DNA of 64,000 nucleotides from JAEUOS01 sp965279115 (GCA_965279115.1 OZ257137.1:496001-560000); one strand, 5' to 3'. Positions 1-9,346 are shown, numbered from the stretch's first letter. The notes: generated by a model from the letters alone, not told the origin. A program made the numbers and translations.

Positions 1-731
1 TGCGCATGCCGGCCGATGGCTATACCCTGGCCTTCGTCGCCGCCTCCACCGTCACGCTCACACCGCACCTGTTCAAGGACCCGCAGTTCAATGTCGACCG
101 CGACCTGGCGATCGCGGCCGTGGCCGCCACCGGGCCGATGATGATCACCGTCAATCCCGCCCTGCCGGTACAAACCCTGCCTGACCTCGTCAAGCATGTG
201 AAGTCGCAGCCCGGCAAGGTGAATTTCGCGGCCACCCTGCTCAACTCGGTGCCGCACCTGACTGGGCTGATGCTCAACCGTTCGGCCGGCATGGAGATGT
301 ACCCGGTGCCTTACAACGGCTCGGTGCCGGCCATCACCGCCACCGTGGCAGGCGAGGCGCAGGTAGTGATCGACGGACTGCCGACGCTGGTGCAGCATGT
401 CAAGGCGGGCAAATTGCGCGCCATCGCCGTCACCTCGGAGAAACGCCTGCCCGGGTTCGAGTCGGTGCCCACGGCGTCGGAGACCATCCCCGGCTTCGAG
501 CCGCTCGGCTGGTTCGCCGTTTTCGCCCCGGCGGGCACGCCCACCGCGGTGATTGAAAAGGTCAATGCCGACGTCAACCGTGTGGCGCAGATGCCGGACA
601 TCAGTGCTCGCCTGGCCGACCTGGGCATGTACCCTCGCCCCGGCCCGGTCGCGTCCGCTGCCGAGTTCCTGCGTTCCGAACGGGCGCTGTGGCAGAAGGT
701 GGTCAAGGACTTCAACATCCCGGCGCAATGA
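1..731 (+). CDS. Bug/TctC-family periplasmic receptor, 5'-truncated
   Basis: This is the C-terminal part of a tripartite tricarboxylate transporter receptor (Bug family), a periplasmic solute-binding protein. The reading frame is open to the window edge. The first complete codons encode the family's central PADGYTL motif, which normally lies near residue 95-100, so the signal peptide and roughly 90 residues are missing. The rest follows the family pattern: a PGKVNFA segment, the VPYNGS-type ligand loop and an LRAIAVTSEKR block. The stop overlaps the start of the Rieske oxygenase gene (ATGA), so it heads or belongs to the catabolic operon. No TctA/TctB membrane subunits are adjacent. The ligand cannot be read from sequence, but the context suggests the operon's substrate. 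Confidence 0.9.
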   Translation, partial: RMPADGYTLAFVAASTVTLTPHLFKDPQFNVDRDLAIAAVAATGPMMITVNPALPVQTLPDLVKHVKSQPGKVNFAATLLNSVPHLTGLMLNRSAGMEMYPVPYNGSVPAITATVAGEAQVVIDGLPTLVQHVKAGKLRAIAVTSEKRLPGFESVPTASETIPGFEPLGWFAVFAPAGTPTAVIEKVNADVNRVAQMPDISARLADLGMYPRPGPVASAAEFLRSERALWQKVVKDFNIPAQ

Positions 732-1786
732 CCATGTTCATACGCAAATGCTGGTATGTCGCGGCCTGGCCGCATGAACTGACCGACAAGCCGCTCGCGC
801 GCACCCTGCTGGGTGACCCGGTGGTGCTGTACCGCCAGGCCGACGGCGTGGCCGTGGCGCTGGAAGACCGTTGCTGCCATCGTGACCTGCCGCTTTCGAT
901 GGGCCAGGTGTGCGGCGACCGCATCGTGTGCATGTACCACGGCCTGGCCTTCGACAAGACCGGCAAGTGCGTGCATATCCCGGTGCAGGACCACATTCCG
1001 GAGAACGCGCGGGTGCGCGGTTATCCGCTCATCGAGCAGGACGGCATCGTGTGGATCTGGATGGGCGACCCGGCGCTGGCCGACCCGGCCGACATCCTGG
1101 ACTACCCGTGGCACAACGATCCCGGGTGGGCGCACCGCACCGGCTACTACCATCTCGCCGGCCGCCACGAGCTCGTCAACGACAACCTGATGGATCTCTC
1201 GCATGTGGGCTGGGTGCACCGGCAGACCATCGGCGGCACGCCCGAGGCGCACTCGCGGGCCGCCATGAAAACCGAGCGCCAGGGCGACAGCGTGATCGTG
1301 CGCCGCTGGATGCCGGACACCGTGCCGCCGCCCACCTATGTGCGCGCGGTCGGCTTCACCGGCAACATCGACCGCTGGATGGAAATCCGCTTCAAGCCCG
1401 GCGTGATCTGGATCTATGTCGGTGCCAACGATGCAGGCAAAGGCATCGACGAGACCACCTATCGCAACACACTGGGCGGCCGCATCTTCGACGGCGTCAC
1501 CCCGGAAACGGCGACAACCACGCACTATTTCTTCAGCGCGGCGCACAACTTCCATGTCGACAAGCCGCCGGTGACCACCGCTTTCTTCAACGAGATCCTC
1601 GCAACCTTCGAGGAAGACCGCGTGGTCATCGAGGCGCAGCAGGCGCGCGCGCTGCCCGGCCGCAAGCAACTCGGCATACAGAGCGATGCCGGCGGCGTGC
1701 AGGTGCGACGCATCATCGCCGAGCGCCTGGCGGCCGAAAGCGCGACGTATGGCGCGGCTGCCGCTCCGCAAGGGGAACCGGCATGA
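728..1786 (+). CDS. Rieske non-heme iron oxygenase, VanA-like
   Basis: This is a 352-residue oxygenase subunit of the vanillate O-demethylase / phthalate dioxygenase type. The N-terminal Rieske [2Fe-2S] site is complete: C49-x-H51 and C68-x2-H71, with 16 residues between the pairs. The mononuclear iron motif follows as D156-x2-H159-x4-H164. Such enzymes hydroxylate rings or remove O-methyl groups using electrons from a separate reductase, and no VanB-like reductase is present in the window. The start at 728 was chosen because its ATGA overlaps the stop of the receptor gene; ATG 734 is a possible alternative. The stop overlaps the FAD monooxygenase start in the same way. The family is certain; the substrate is inferred only as aromatic. 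Confidence 0.92.
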   Translation: MTMFIRKCWYVAAWPHELTDKPLARTLLGDPVVLYRQADGVAVALEDRCCHRDLPLSMGQVCGDRIVCMYHGLAFDKTGKCVHIPVQDHIPENARVRGYPLIEQDGIVWIWMGDPALADPADILDYPWHNDPGWAHRTGYYHLAGRHELVNDNLMDLSHVGWVHRQTIGGTPEAHSRAAMKTERQGDSVIVRRWMPDTVPPPTYVRAVGFTGNIDRWMEIRFKPGVIWIYVGANDAGKGIDETTYRNTLGGRIFDGVTPETATTTHYFFSAAHNFHVDKPPVTTAFFNEILATFEEDRVVIEAQQARALPGRKQLGIQSDAGGVQVRRIIAERLAAESATYGAAAAPQGEPA

Positions 1787-3450
1787 TGGCGAAAGCCGAA
1801 ACCCATGCCACCCGGGTCCTGATCGTCGGCGCCGGTCCGGCCGGCCTCGCATTGGCGATCGAGCTCGGGCAGCGCGGCGTTCCATGCCTGGTGATCGAAC
1901 GCAACGACCGGGTCGGCTATGCGCCGCGCGCCAAGACCACCAACGTGCGCACCCGCGAGCACCTGCGCCGCTGGGGCATCGCCGACCGCCTGCGCGCGGC
2001 ATCGCCGCTGGGACTGGATTACCCGTCCAACGTGTGCTTCGTCACCCGCCTCGGCGGGCCGGGCATCACGCGCTTCGAAAACGCGCTGTATTGCGCGCCC
2101 GGCCGCAACCCCTTGTACTCCGAGCATGCGCAATGGATTCCCCAATACGTGCTCGAAGAGGTTTTGCGCGCGCATGCGCAAAGCCTGCCGGGCGTCGACA
2201 TCATGTTCCGCTGCGAGTTGGCCTCGTTCGAGCAAAGCGCCGGCGAGGTGCGCGCCCGCGTGCGTGACCTGGGTCACGACAGCGAATTCGAGGTCATCTG
2301 CGACTACCTGGTCGGGGCAGATGGCGCGCGCAGCACGGTGCGCACGCAGATAGGTGCCGAGATGACCGGCACGCACGGCATGTCACGCAACTACAACATC
2401 ATTTTCCGGGCGCCGGGCCTGGCGCAGGCGCACCGCCATGGGCCGGCGATCATGTACTGGCAGGTCAATGCCGACGTGCCCAGCGTGATGGGCCCGATGG
2501 ACAGTGACGACATCTGGACGTTCATGCCGACAGGTTTGCCACCGGGCATCAAGTTCAGTGTCGATGATGCGCCGGCCCTGATCACCCGCGCTACCGGCAT
2601 ATCAATCGACTACCAGGTGCTCAGTTCCGATGAATGGACGGCAAGCCGGCTGATCGCCAACCGTTATCGCGACCGGCGGGTATTCCTGATCGGCGACGCC
2701 TGTCACCTGCATCCGCCCTTTGGCGGCTACGGCATGAACATGGGCGTGTCCGACGGTGTGGACCTGGGCTGGAAGATCGCAGCGCAACTTCAGGGCTGGG
2801 GCGGCACGGCACTGCTGGACAGCTACGAAACCGAGCGCCGGCCAGTGCACAACTTCGTGATGGACGAAGCCGTAGCCAACCATGCCCACCTGGGCAACAA
2901 CCTGTGGTGCCCGGGTCTTGAAGACGAAGGTGTGAACGGCGAGCGCCTGCGCAGCGAAGTCGGCGCACGGGTGCAGGCGGCCAAGATGCGCGAGTTCTAT
3001 ACCCTGGGCGTCACGCTCGGATATCGCTATGAAGGCTCGGACGTGATTGTCGATGACGGCAGCCGTCCGCCTGCGCGGGACTTCGTCAACTACCGGCCAT
3101 CGGCCCATCCCGGCTGCCTGGCGCCGCACGCCTGGTTGCATGACGGCAGTTCCCTGTACGACCATTTCGGCAACGGTTTCACGTTGCTCGCCACTGCGGG
3201 CGCCGATGCCGCCGGGCTCGAGGCCGCCGCTGCCGCCGCGCAGGCGGGCGGCGTGCCGCTGACCGTCATCCAGCCGCACGAGGCCGCCCTGGCCGACTTG
3301 TACCAGGCGCCGTACACTTTGATCCGGCCGGACCAGCATGTCGCATGGCGCGGTACGGCGATTCCCGGCGACGCCGCCGGCTTGTTCGCGCGCATCACCG
3401 GTCACGTGCCCTTGAATGCCGCGACGCCTGAACCCGCGCTAGCCCGATAA
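1783..3450 (+). CDS. FAD-dependent aromatic hydroxylase, MhpA-like
   Basis: This is a 555-residue class A flavoprotein monooxygenase, which hydroxylates aromatic rings with NAD(P)H and O2. The dinucleotide-binding GAGPAG motif lies at residues 16-21, a VGADG segment in the middle region, and the FAD-contacting motif IGDACHLHPP near residue 302. The length and the C-terminal extension of about 150 residues match the 3-(3-hydroxyphenyl)propionate or phenol hydroxylase group, which carries a thioredoxin-like C-terminal domain. ATG 1783 overlaps the Rieske gene stop and has AAGGGG upstream; ATG 1786 is also possible. Placed between a Rieske oxygenase and an extradiol dioxygenase, it probably generates the dihydroxylated ring that is then cleaved. 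Confidence 0.92.
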   Translation: MMAKAETHATRVLIVGAGPAGLALAIELGQRGVPCLVIERNDRVGYAPRAKTTNVRTREHLRRWGIADRLRAASPLGLDYPSNVCFVTRLGGPGITRFENALYCAPGRNPLYSEHAQWIPQYVLEEVLRAHAQSLPGVDIMFRCELASFEQSAGEVRARVRDLGHDSEFEVICDYLVGADGARSTVRTQIGAEMTGTHGMSRNYNIIFRAPGLAQAHRHGPAIMYWQVNADVPSVMGPMDSDDIWTFMPTGLPPGIKFSVDDAPALITRATGISIDYQVLSSDEWTASRLIANRYRDRRVFLIGDACHLHPPFGGYGMNMGVSDGVDLGWKIAAQLQGWGGTALLDSYETERRPVHNFVMDEAVANHAHLGNNLWCPGLEDEGVNGERLRSEVGARVQAAKMREFYTLGVTLGYRYEGSDVIVDDGSRPPARDFVNYRPSAHPGCLAPHAWLHDGSSLYDHFGNGFTLLATAGADAAGLEAAAAAAQAGGVPLTVIQPHEAALADLYQAPYTLIRPDQHVAWRGTAIPGDAAGLFARITGHVPLNAATPEPALAR

Positions 3451-3478
3451 CCCGTTCCAACTTGCCAAGGAGACCTCC

Positions 3479-4051
3479 ATGTCCCGCATCCGCCCCGTGA
3501 AGTTCGCCCACGTTGTCTATCGCACCTTCAAGTTCGACGACATGATCGCCTGGTACCAGAAGGTGTTTGACGCGCATATCCAGCACCGCAGCCCCGGCAT
3601 CGCCTTCGTCACCTACGACGAGGAGCACCATCGCATGGCTTTCCTCAACCTGTCGATGTTCGCGCCCGACGCACCCAAGGGCCGCGGCGACGTCGTCGGA
3701 GTCGACCATGTGGCCTATACGTTCAAGTCGATGCGCGACCTGTTCGAGAACTATGCGCAGTTGAAGGAGATGGGCATCAAGCCCTACTGGTGCCTGCATC
3801 ATGGCCTGACCATCTCGCTCTACTACGCCGACCCGGACGGCAACCGCATGGAATTCCAGGTCGACGCCTGCAGCCTCGAGGAAGCCGCCGAATTCATGGA
3901 AGGCCCGGGCTTCGCGCAAAACCCCATCGGTGTGGAATTCAATCCGGACGAATGGCTGGCGCGGCTGCGGGCGGGCGAACCGGAATCGGCCTTCATGACG
4001 CGCACCGTGCATCAGCCGGTGGCACCGCTGCGTCACCCCGAACCGGCATGA
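3479..4051 (+). CDS. small type I extradiol dioxygenase (VOC fold)
   Basis: This 190-residue protein has the vicinal oxygen chelate fold. A near-complete extradiol dioxygenase signature is visible: H108, five residues, LY, two residues, DPDG, then E125. With H77 in a VDHVAY strand this forms the expected 2-His-1-carboxylate iron site. The length suits the small one- or two-module extradiol enzymes rather than the roughly 300-residue BphC type. It would cleave a catechol-like ring made by the two upstream oxygenases. A clear AAGGAGA lies just ahead of the ATG. Annotation pipelines might call it only 'VOC family protein'; the metal residues argue for catalysis. Its stop overlaps an in-frame ATG of the next gene. 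Confidence 0.82.
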   Translation: MSRIRPVKFAHVVYRTFKFDDMIAWYQKVFDAHIQHRSPGIAFVTYDEEHHRMAFLNLSMFAPDAPKGRGDVVGVDHVAYTFKSMRDLFENYAQLKEMGIKPYWCLHHGLTISLYYADPDGNRMEFQVDACSLEEAAEFMEGPGFAQNPIGVEFNPDEWLARLRAGEPESAFMTRTVHQPVAPLRHPEPA

Positions 4052-4068
4052 ACACCCGGGGATCGCGG

Positions 4069-5043
4069 ATGAAACGCCTGCGTCGGGCTCTTCTGACCTG
4101 TGCCTTGGCCGTGCTCGGCTGTGTGCCCGGCATGGCAGCTGCGCAGGGCTTTCCGGAGCGCCCGGTCCGCATCATCGTGCCCAGCCCGCCCGGCGGTGGT
4201 TATGACTTCATCGGCCGCCTGCTGGCCGACCGCATGAGCCCCAGCCTCGGCCAGCCGGTGGTGGTCGACAACCGTACCGGCGGCGGCTCGCTGGCGGGCA
4301 CGCAGTACGTGGCCACAGCGGCAGCCGACGGCTACACGCTCATCGTGGGGGGCCTGGCCAATCTGGCGTTCAATCCCGCGCTGTATGCCAAACCCGGTTA
4401 CGGCACGGCGGACTTCGTGCCGGTCGCACTCGCCGCCGCCTTCACCTACACGCTGGTCGGGCGCGGCGACCTGCCGCACAGAACATTGCGCGAAGTCATC
4501 GACTACGCCCGCGCCAACCCCGGCAAGCTGACCATCGCGACGGTGGGCTCGGGATCGGGGCAGCACATCTCCGCCGTGTTGTTGAAACGCCTGGCGAAGG
4601 TGGACCTACTGGAGGTGCCGTTCAAGGGCGCGCAGGCGGCCTATACCGAGGTGATCGGCGGCCGGGTCGACCTGTTCTTCGACAACACCACCACCGCGCG
4701 GCCACTGGTGGAAAGCGGGCGCGTCAAGGCATTCACCACCTCCGGGTTGCAGCGTGACGCCATGTTGCCGAATGTGCCCACCGGCAAGGAAGCCGGGTTG
4801 GAAGGACTTGAGATAGACAGCTGGATCGGGCTGTTCGCACCGGCCCGCACGCCCGCACCGGTTCTCGAACGCCTGCGCGCCAGCATGAAGAAGGCCCTCG
4901 AAGAAGCAGAATCCAGAAAGCGCCTGGAAGCGGGGGGATGGCGCACGCTTTCACTCACGCCTGAGCAAACCTCGACATTCGTGGCCGGTGAAGTGGACCG
5001 CTGGAGCGGCTTCCTGCGCCAAGCCGGCATCAAGGCAGAATGA
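4069..5043 (+). CDS. Bug/TctC-family periplasmic receptor
   Basis: This is a 324-residue tripartite tricarboxylate receptor. From ATG 4069 the protein begins with a clean signal peptide (MKRLRR, a hydrophobic stretch, then AAAQG) followed by the FPERPVRIIVP strand and the PPGGGYD loop that define the family. GGGG seven bases upstream supports this start. ATG 4048 is in frame, overlaps the stop of the dioxygenase gene and would add seven residues, so it remains an alternative. The gene sits inside the catabolic operon, which suggests that it captures the pathway substrate or a related acid. No permease subunits are nearby. Confidence 0.9.
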   Translation: MKRLRRALLTCALAVLGCVPGMAAAQGFPERPVRIIVPSPPGGGYDFIGRLLADRMSPSLGQPVVVDNRTGGGSLAGTQYVATAAADGYTLIVGGLANLAFNPALYAKPGYGTADFVPVALAAAFTYTLVGRGDLPHRTLREVIDYARANPGKLTIATVGSGSGQHISAVLLKRLAKVDLLEVPFKGAQAAYTEVIGGRVDLFFDNTTTARPLVESGRVKAFTTSGLQRDAMLPNVPTGKEAGLEGLEIDSWIGLFAPARTPAPVLERLRASMKKALEEAESRKRLEAGGWRTLSLTPEQTSTFVAGEVDRWSGFLRQAGIKAE

Positions 5044-5639
5044 CCATGACCGACATTGCACAACTTCTCGACCGCGCCGCCATCACCGACCTGGCGCAAC
5101 GCTGGGGCCTCGCCCGTGACGTCGGACGCTGGGAAGAACTGCGCGCCATGTTCACCGCCGACGGCGTGATGCACACCACCTGGTTCGTCGGCAGCGCCGA
5201 CGAGTTCGTGCGGCGCTCCATGGAAGCGGCCCGCAGGGGCGCCCGGGGACAACATTTCATCGGCGCGGCCACCATCGACCTGAAGGGCGACCGCGCCGTC
5301 GCCGAGACGCGCATGATGCTCCTGCTGCGTGCCCCGCTGGCCGGACATGAGGTGGATGTCACCTGTTACGGGCGCTTCCACGACCGCCTGGTGCGCGAGG
5401 GCGGACGCTGGAAGATCGCCATCCGCGTGCCAATCTACGAAAAGGACCGTCTCGACCCACTCGACCCGTCGAGCGGCCTGAAACTCGACCCCGCGGAACT
5501 GGCGCGCTACCCCGAAGGCTACCGGCACCTCGCCTATGTGCAGGCCAGCGGCGGCATGACCGTAACGCAGGGGCTACCCACGCCCAATAGCGACGCGCTG
5601 GCGAAGCTGTACGCGGAAGGGGTGGCCTGGCTGGCTTGA
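5040..5639 (+). CDS. SnoaL/NTF2-like protein
   Basis: This 199-residue protein resembles the SnoaL_4 / ring-hydroxylating dioxygenase beta-subunit fold. It has an N-terminal helix with AAITDLAQRWGLARDVG, the F-T-A-D-G turn typical of these cone-shaped proteins, and a final strand region with YGRFHDRLVREGGRWKI. Proteins of this fold act as small isomerases, hydratases or non-catalytic subunits, and the sequence does not decide between these. It overlaps the receptor gene stop (ATGA at 5040) and is the last gene of the rightward operon, so a step after ring cleavage or a support role for an oxygenase is plausible. Fold assignment is good; function is open. Confidence 0.8.
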   Translation: MTMTDIAQLLDRAAITDLAQRWGLARDVGRWEELRAMFTADGVMHTTWFVGSADEFVRRSMEAARRGARGQHFIGAATIDLKGDRAVAETRMMLLLRAPLAGHEVDVTCYGRFHDRLVREGGRWKIAIRVPIYEKDRLDPLDPSSGLKLDPAELARYPEGYRHLAYVQASGGMTVTQGLPTPNSDALAKLYAEGVAWLA

Positions 5640-5645
5640 ACGCCC

Positions 5646-6689
5646 TCAGGCCTGTGGCCGGATCAACGCCCGGCCCCGCACGCTGCCCGCCTCCACCTGC
5701 CGGTGCGCCTCGCGCGCCTCGGCCAGCGAAAAGGATTTGTCCACCACCGGCTTGATCTTGCCCTGCTGAACCAGCTTCAGCACGTCCTCGAGCTGCGCGC
5801 GGGTGGTGCTGTTCACGGCGAGCATGGACTGCGCGCGCAGGAACAGCTGCGCGGGATTGAAGGGCACGAATTCGCCGGTGAGCTGGCCGATCATCAGCCA
5901 GCGCCCCATCACTCCGAGCGATTTGCGGGTCGGCTGGAATTGCGGCGTGCCGACGTTGTCGATCACCATGTCGACGCCGCGCCCTTGGGTGACGTCGAGC
6001 ACCTGCTTCGAGAAATCCTCGCCGCGGCCGTGCACCACCACCTCGTGGGCGCCCATCGCCTTCATGAAGGCGGCCTTGTCGGGTGAGGAGGTCTGCGCGA
6101 TCACGCGCGCGCCGAAGGCATTCGCAATCTGCAGCGCGTGCAGGCCCAGGCCGCCGCCAGAACCTGTCACCAGTACGGTTTCGCCGACCTGCAGTTTGCC
6201 CACGTCCCGCACCGCATTGAGGATGGTACCCATGGCGCAGGCGGCGATCGACGCTTCCGCCAGCGGCAGGCCGTCCGGCACCTCCGCGACGTTGTCGTCC
6301 TCGATAGCCACGTACTCGGCGTAACCGCCGACCATTCCCCAGTCGCCCAGGAACTTGCGCTCCTCGCACAGCGGCTCGCGCGAGCCGCGGCAAAAGCGGC
6401 AGGCCCCGCAGATGTGATAACGCTGCACGGTGGCCACGCGCTGGCCCACCCTGAACCGCTTGACCTTGCTGCCAACGGCCACCACCGTCCCTGACACTTC
6501 ATGACCCAGGATGCACGGCAGTTCCACGCCGCGCTTCAACGTGCCGTTGCGCACCGCCACATCGTGCATGCACACCCCGCACGCCTCCACCTGGATGACC
6601 ACATCCTTGTCGGCCGGCGTCGGGTCGGGCACGGTCTCAAGGTTCATCGCCTCGAGTCCGCCGGTCTGTCGCACCACGATGGCTTTCAT
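5646..6689 (-). CDS. zinc-dependent alcohol dehydrogenase
   Basis: This is a 347-residue medium-chain dehydrogenase with both zinc sites. The catalytic region shows ACGVC near residue 37 and LGHE near residue 62. The structural zinc is bound by the four cysteines of a CGACRFCRGSREPLC lobe. A Rossmann motif (GSGGGLG) follows in the middle. It probably oxidises an alcohol or reduces an enone/aldehyde intermediate with NAD(P). GGGAGAAG precedes the ATG. Its start overlaps the stop of the preceding MDR gene by four bases, and it is the last gene of the leftward eight-gene operon. It ends 6 bp from the stop of the SnoaL-like gene on the other strand. Confidence 0.88.
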   Translation of the reverse strand: MKAIVVRQTGGLEAMNLETVPDPTPADKDVVIQVEACGVCMHDVAVRNGTLKRGVELPCILGHEVSGTVVAVGSKVKRFRVGQRVATVQRYHICGACRFCRGSREPLCEERKFLGDWGMVGGYAEYVAIEDDNVAEVPDGLPLAEASIAACAMGTILNAVRDVGKLQVGETVLVTGSGGGLGLHALQIANAFGARVIAQTSSPDKAAFMKAMGAHEVVVHGRGEDFSKQVLDVTQGRGVDMVIDNVGTPQFQPTRKSLGVMGRWLMIGQLTGEFVPFNPAQLFLRAQSMLAVNSTTRAQLEDVLKLVQQGKIKPVVDKSFSLAEAREAHRQVEAGSVRGRALIRPQA

Positions 6690-7708
6690 TGCACTTCTCC
6701 CTTGCCGTCCACATCGATGATGATCTTCCCCACATGTGCCGCCGCCTTCATGCGCGCGAAGGCGGCCTGTGCGTCCTCGAAGGCGAAGGTGCGGTCGAGT
6801 ACCGGATGAATGTCGTGCAAGGCCATGGCGCGGTTCATCGCCTCGAAGCCGGCGCGCGAGCCCACCACCACGCCCTGCAGTCGGATGTTGGGGCCGATCA
6901 TCTGGCGCAGGTTGAGCGGCACCGCGAGCCCGCCGAGAAAGCCCACCATGCCGATGAAGCCGCCGAAAGCCACCGCGCCCAGCGATTGTTCCAGCGTGCT
7001 GCCAACCGTCTCGATGACGATGTCGGCACCCTGTCCGCCGCTGGCCTCACGCACCGCCGCCGCCCAATCGGGCGTCTTGCGATAGTCGATCACCGCGGCG
7101 GCCCCCATTCGCGTGAGCATGGCGGCCTTGTCAGCGCTGGAGGTGAGCGCGATGACACGCGCGCCGGCCGCCCGGGCGAACTGCAACCCGAACAGCGCCA
7201 CACCGCCGGTACCCTGCACCAGCACGGTATCGCCGGCCTGTACGCCGCCTTCCTGCAGTGCCGTCCAGGCCGTGAGCGCGGCGATCGGCAAGGTGGCGGC
7301 CTCGCTGTCGTCGAGATGGGCTGGCGCGGCCACCGCATCGTCCGCCGGCACAACCACGTATTCCTGCAGCACACCGGGCAGCGGGCCGCCAAGGGTGCGC
7401 ATGCGGTGCTCCTTCTTCAGCCGGCCGTCGCGCCAGCCCTGGATGTAGCAGGTGACGACGCGGTCGCCGGGCTTGAAGCGCGTCACGTCCGCACCTACCG
7501 CCTCCACCACACCGCAGGCGTCCGAGCAGGGCACGAAGGGCAGCGTCGCCGCCGCGATATGCGTGCCGGACAACACCGCGAGGTCGCGGTAATTGAGGCT
7601 CGCCTTGCCCACGCGGATGAGGATGTCGCCGCGCTGCGGTTCCGGCCTGGGCGCATTCGCCGGGCCAATGCTTTCGATGGCCAGCGCGGTGGCGTGGATG
7701 ACTTTCAT
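6686..7708 (-). CDS. zinc-independent MDR oxidoreductase
   Basis: This is a 340-residue medium-chain dehydrogenase/reductase of the quinone oxidoreductase branch. It has the GROES-like N-terminal half and a QGTGGVALFGLQFA nucleotide-binding turn. It lacks the four-cysteine structural zinc lobe present in its operon neighbour, so the two dehydrogenases are not duplicates. It may act as an enoyl or quinone reductase. The start at 7708 overlaps the stop of the acyl-CoA ligase gene (ATGA), which argues for translational coupling. The exact substrate cannot be deduced. Confidence 0.85.
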   Translation of the reverse strand: MKVIHATALAIESIGPANAPRPEPQRGDILIRVGKASLNYRDLAVLSGTHIAAATLPFVPCSDACGVVEAVGADVTRFKPGDRVVTCYIQGWRDGRLKKEHRMRTLGGPLPGVLQEYVVVPADDAVAAPAHLDDSEAATLPIAALTAWTALQEGGVQAGDTVLVQGTGGVALFGLQFARAAGARVIALTSSADKAAMLTRMGAAAVIDYRKTPDWAAAVREASGGQGADIVIETVGSTLEQSLGAVAFGGFIGMVGFLGGLAVPLNLRQMIGPNIRLQGVVVGSRAGFEAMNRAMALHDIHPVLDRTFAFEDAQAAFARMKAAAHVGKIIIDVDGKGEVQ

Positions 7709-9312
7709 GCCTTGCCTTCTTTCGGGGTGGGCAGCGCGAAGAACGTCGCCGCGATGCGGTTTTTCTGGATCTTGCCGGTGGTGGTGAGCGGCAGTTCGCG
7801 TTCGTCGACAAAGCGCACCAGGCGCGGCACCTTGTAGGCGGCCAGCGTCTCGCGGCAACGCGCGGTCACCTCCTCGACCGTGAGCGTCGCGCCGGGCTTG
7901 AGGACAATCACCGCCGCCAGCAGTTCGTCGCGGGTGGCGTCAGGCACGCCCACCACCTGCGCCAGGCGCACGCCGGGCATGTTCATGATCGCCTCTTCCA
8001 CCTCGGCCGGCGCCACGTTGATGCCGCCGGTCTTGACAAGTTCCTTGAGCCGCCCGCGGAAATACAGGTAGCCATCGGCGTCGAGGTACGCCAGGTCGCC
8101 GGTGCGGAAGTAGCCCTCTTCATCGAAGCTCGCGGCGGTCGCAGCGGAGTCCTTGTAGTAGCCCGGCGTCATGTAGCCCTTCAACATCAGCTCGCCCACC
8201 TCGCCCGCCGGCAGCACGCGCCCCTCGGGCGAGACGATCTTCTGCTGCCGGTCAGGCAGGATGCGCCCCACCGATTCAAGCCGCTTCTGCAACGGATCGT
8301 ACGCGTCGGCCACATGGCAGTTGCCATAGCCTTCGGTCATGCCGTAGATGTTGCAGATCTCCTTCGCACCCAGCTCCACCACGCGCATGATCTGCTCGGG
8401 TGTGCCGACCGCGGCGCCGCCGCGCAAGGTCGAGAGATCGCGGCGTGCCCGGTCCGGATGCTCGTGCATGGCCTGCGCCATGTTGGCAGTGCCATAGAAC
8501 ATGGTGCACTTTTCCTCCTCGATCAGGCGCAGCGCCTCGCCGGGCTCGAAGGACTCCTGCAGCACGATGCTGCCGCCGTGGGTAAGCAGGTTGAACAAGG
8601 CGTTGGAACAGCCCAGACCCCAGAACATCGACACCGCCAGCCACAGGCGGTCGTGTTCGGTCACATGCATGCGCTCGCCGATGTTCCACAGGTTTTCGAT
8701 CAGCGGGTAGTGCTGCAACTGCACGCCCTTGGGCTTGGCGGTGGAGCCGGAGGTGTAGAGGAGGTAGGCGATGTCTTCCGGCACGACAGCGTCGAATGCG
8801 GATGCGATGGCAGCGTCGTTGCTGGTGTCCGAGTCGGCCATCCCGTCGAACAGCGGTTGCCAACCCGGCGGCAGGGTAGCGCCGCTCCCCAGAATTTCGC
8901 GCAGATGCGGCAGGCGCCCGGCATGGGGTTCGAGTTCGCGCAGCATGGCGCCGTAGTCGGCCTTGAGGAAGGTCGGGTAGGCGATCAGCGTGCGGGTTTC
9001 CGAATGCGCCAGCATGTATTCCAGCTCGCGCACCGTGGCCCAGGTGTTGAGCGAGACCATCACCGCGCCCAGGCTGGTGATCGCCAGGCAACTGGTCACC
9101 CACTCCACCCGGTTACCCATCAGGATGCCCACCTTGTCGCCGCGCCGTACGCCCAGCCGGTGCAGGCGCCGCGCGATGCGCCACACTTCATCGTGCATCT
9201 GCGCGTAGGTGAGATGCCGGCCACCGCCGGACAGGGCCGGCCGCGGCCCGAAGGTCTGCGCCAATTCCTCCACCAGGCGCGGCAGGGTGCGTGCGACCGG
9301 CATGCGGCTCAT
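7705..9312 (-). CDS. acyl-CoA ligase (AMP-dependent synthetase)
   Basis: This is a 535-residue member of the ANL superfamily, which activates a carboxylic acid to its CoA thioester through an acyl-adenylate. The P-loop-like YTSGSTAKPKG motif, the YGMTE motif and the hinge region with FRTGDLAYLDADGYLYFRGR are present, and the lysine of the C-terminal TGKIQKN segment is intact. It is one of two distinct ligases in the operon, which suggests two acids or two stages of activation. GAGAGGAA about seven bases upstream supports ATG 9312 over an in-frame ATG at 9303. Substrate specificity is not readable. Confidence 0.93.
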   Translation of the reverse strand: MSRMPVARTLPRLVEELAQTFGPRPALSGGGRHLTYAQMHDEVWRIARRLHRLGVRRGDKVGILMGNRVEWVTSCLAITSLGAVMVSLNTWATVRELEYMLAHSETRTLIAYPTFLKADYGAMLRELEPHAGRLPHLREILGSGATLPPGWQPLFDGMADSDTSNDAAIASAFDAVVPEDIAYLLYTSGSTAKPKGVQLQHYPLIENLWNIGERMHVTEHDRLWLAVSMFWGLGCSNALFNLLTHGGSIVLQESFEPGEALRLIEEEKCTMFYGTANMAQAMHEHPDRARRDLSTLRGGAAVGTPEQIMRVVELGAKEICNIYGMTEGYGNCHVADAYDPLQKRLESVGRILPDRQQKIVSPEGRVLPAGEVGELMLKGYMTPGYYKDSAATAASFDEEGYFRTGDLAYLDADGYLYFRGRLKELVKTGGINVAPAEVEEAIMNMPGVRLAQVVGVPDATRDELLAAVIVLKPGATLTVEEVTARCRETLAAYKVPRLVRFVDERELPLTTTGKIQKNRIAATFFALPTPKEGKA

Positions 9313-9346
9313 GAGCGATTCCTCTCCATTGCGGCGACGTCCGTGG

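Noticed and set aside
311..2002. Open frame of 563 codons on the minus strand
   Set aside because: It is antisense to the receptor, the Rieske oxygenase and the start of the FAD hydroxylase, all of which have clear motifs.
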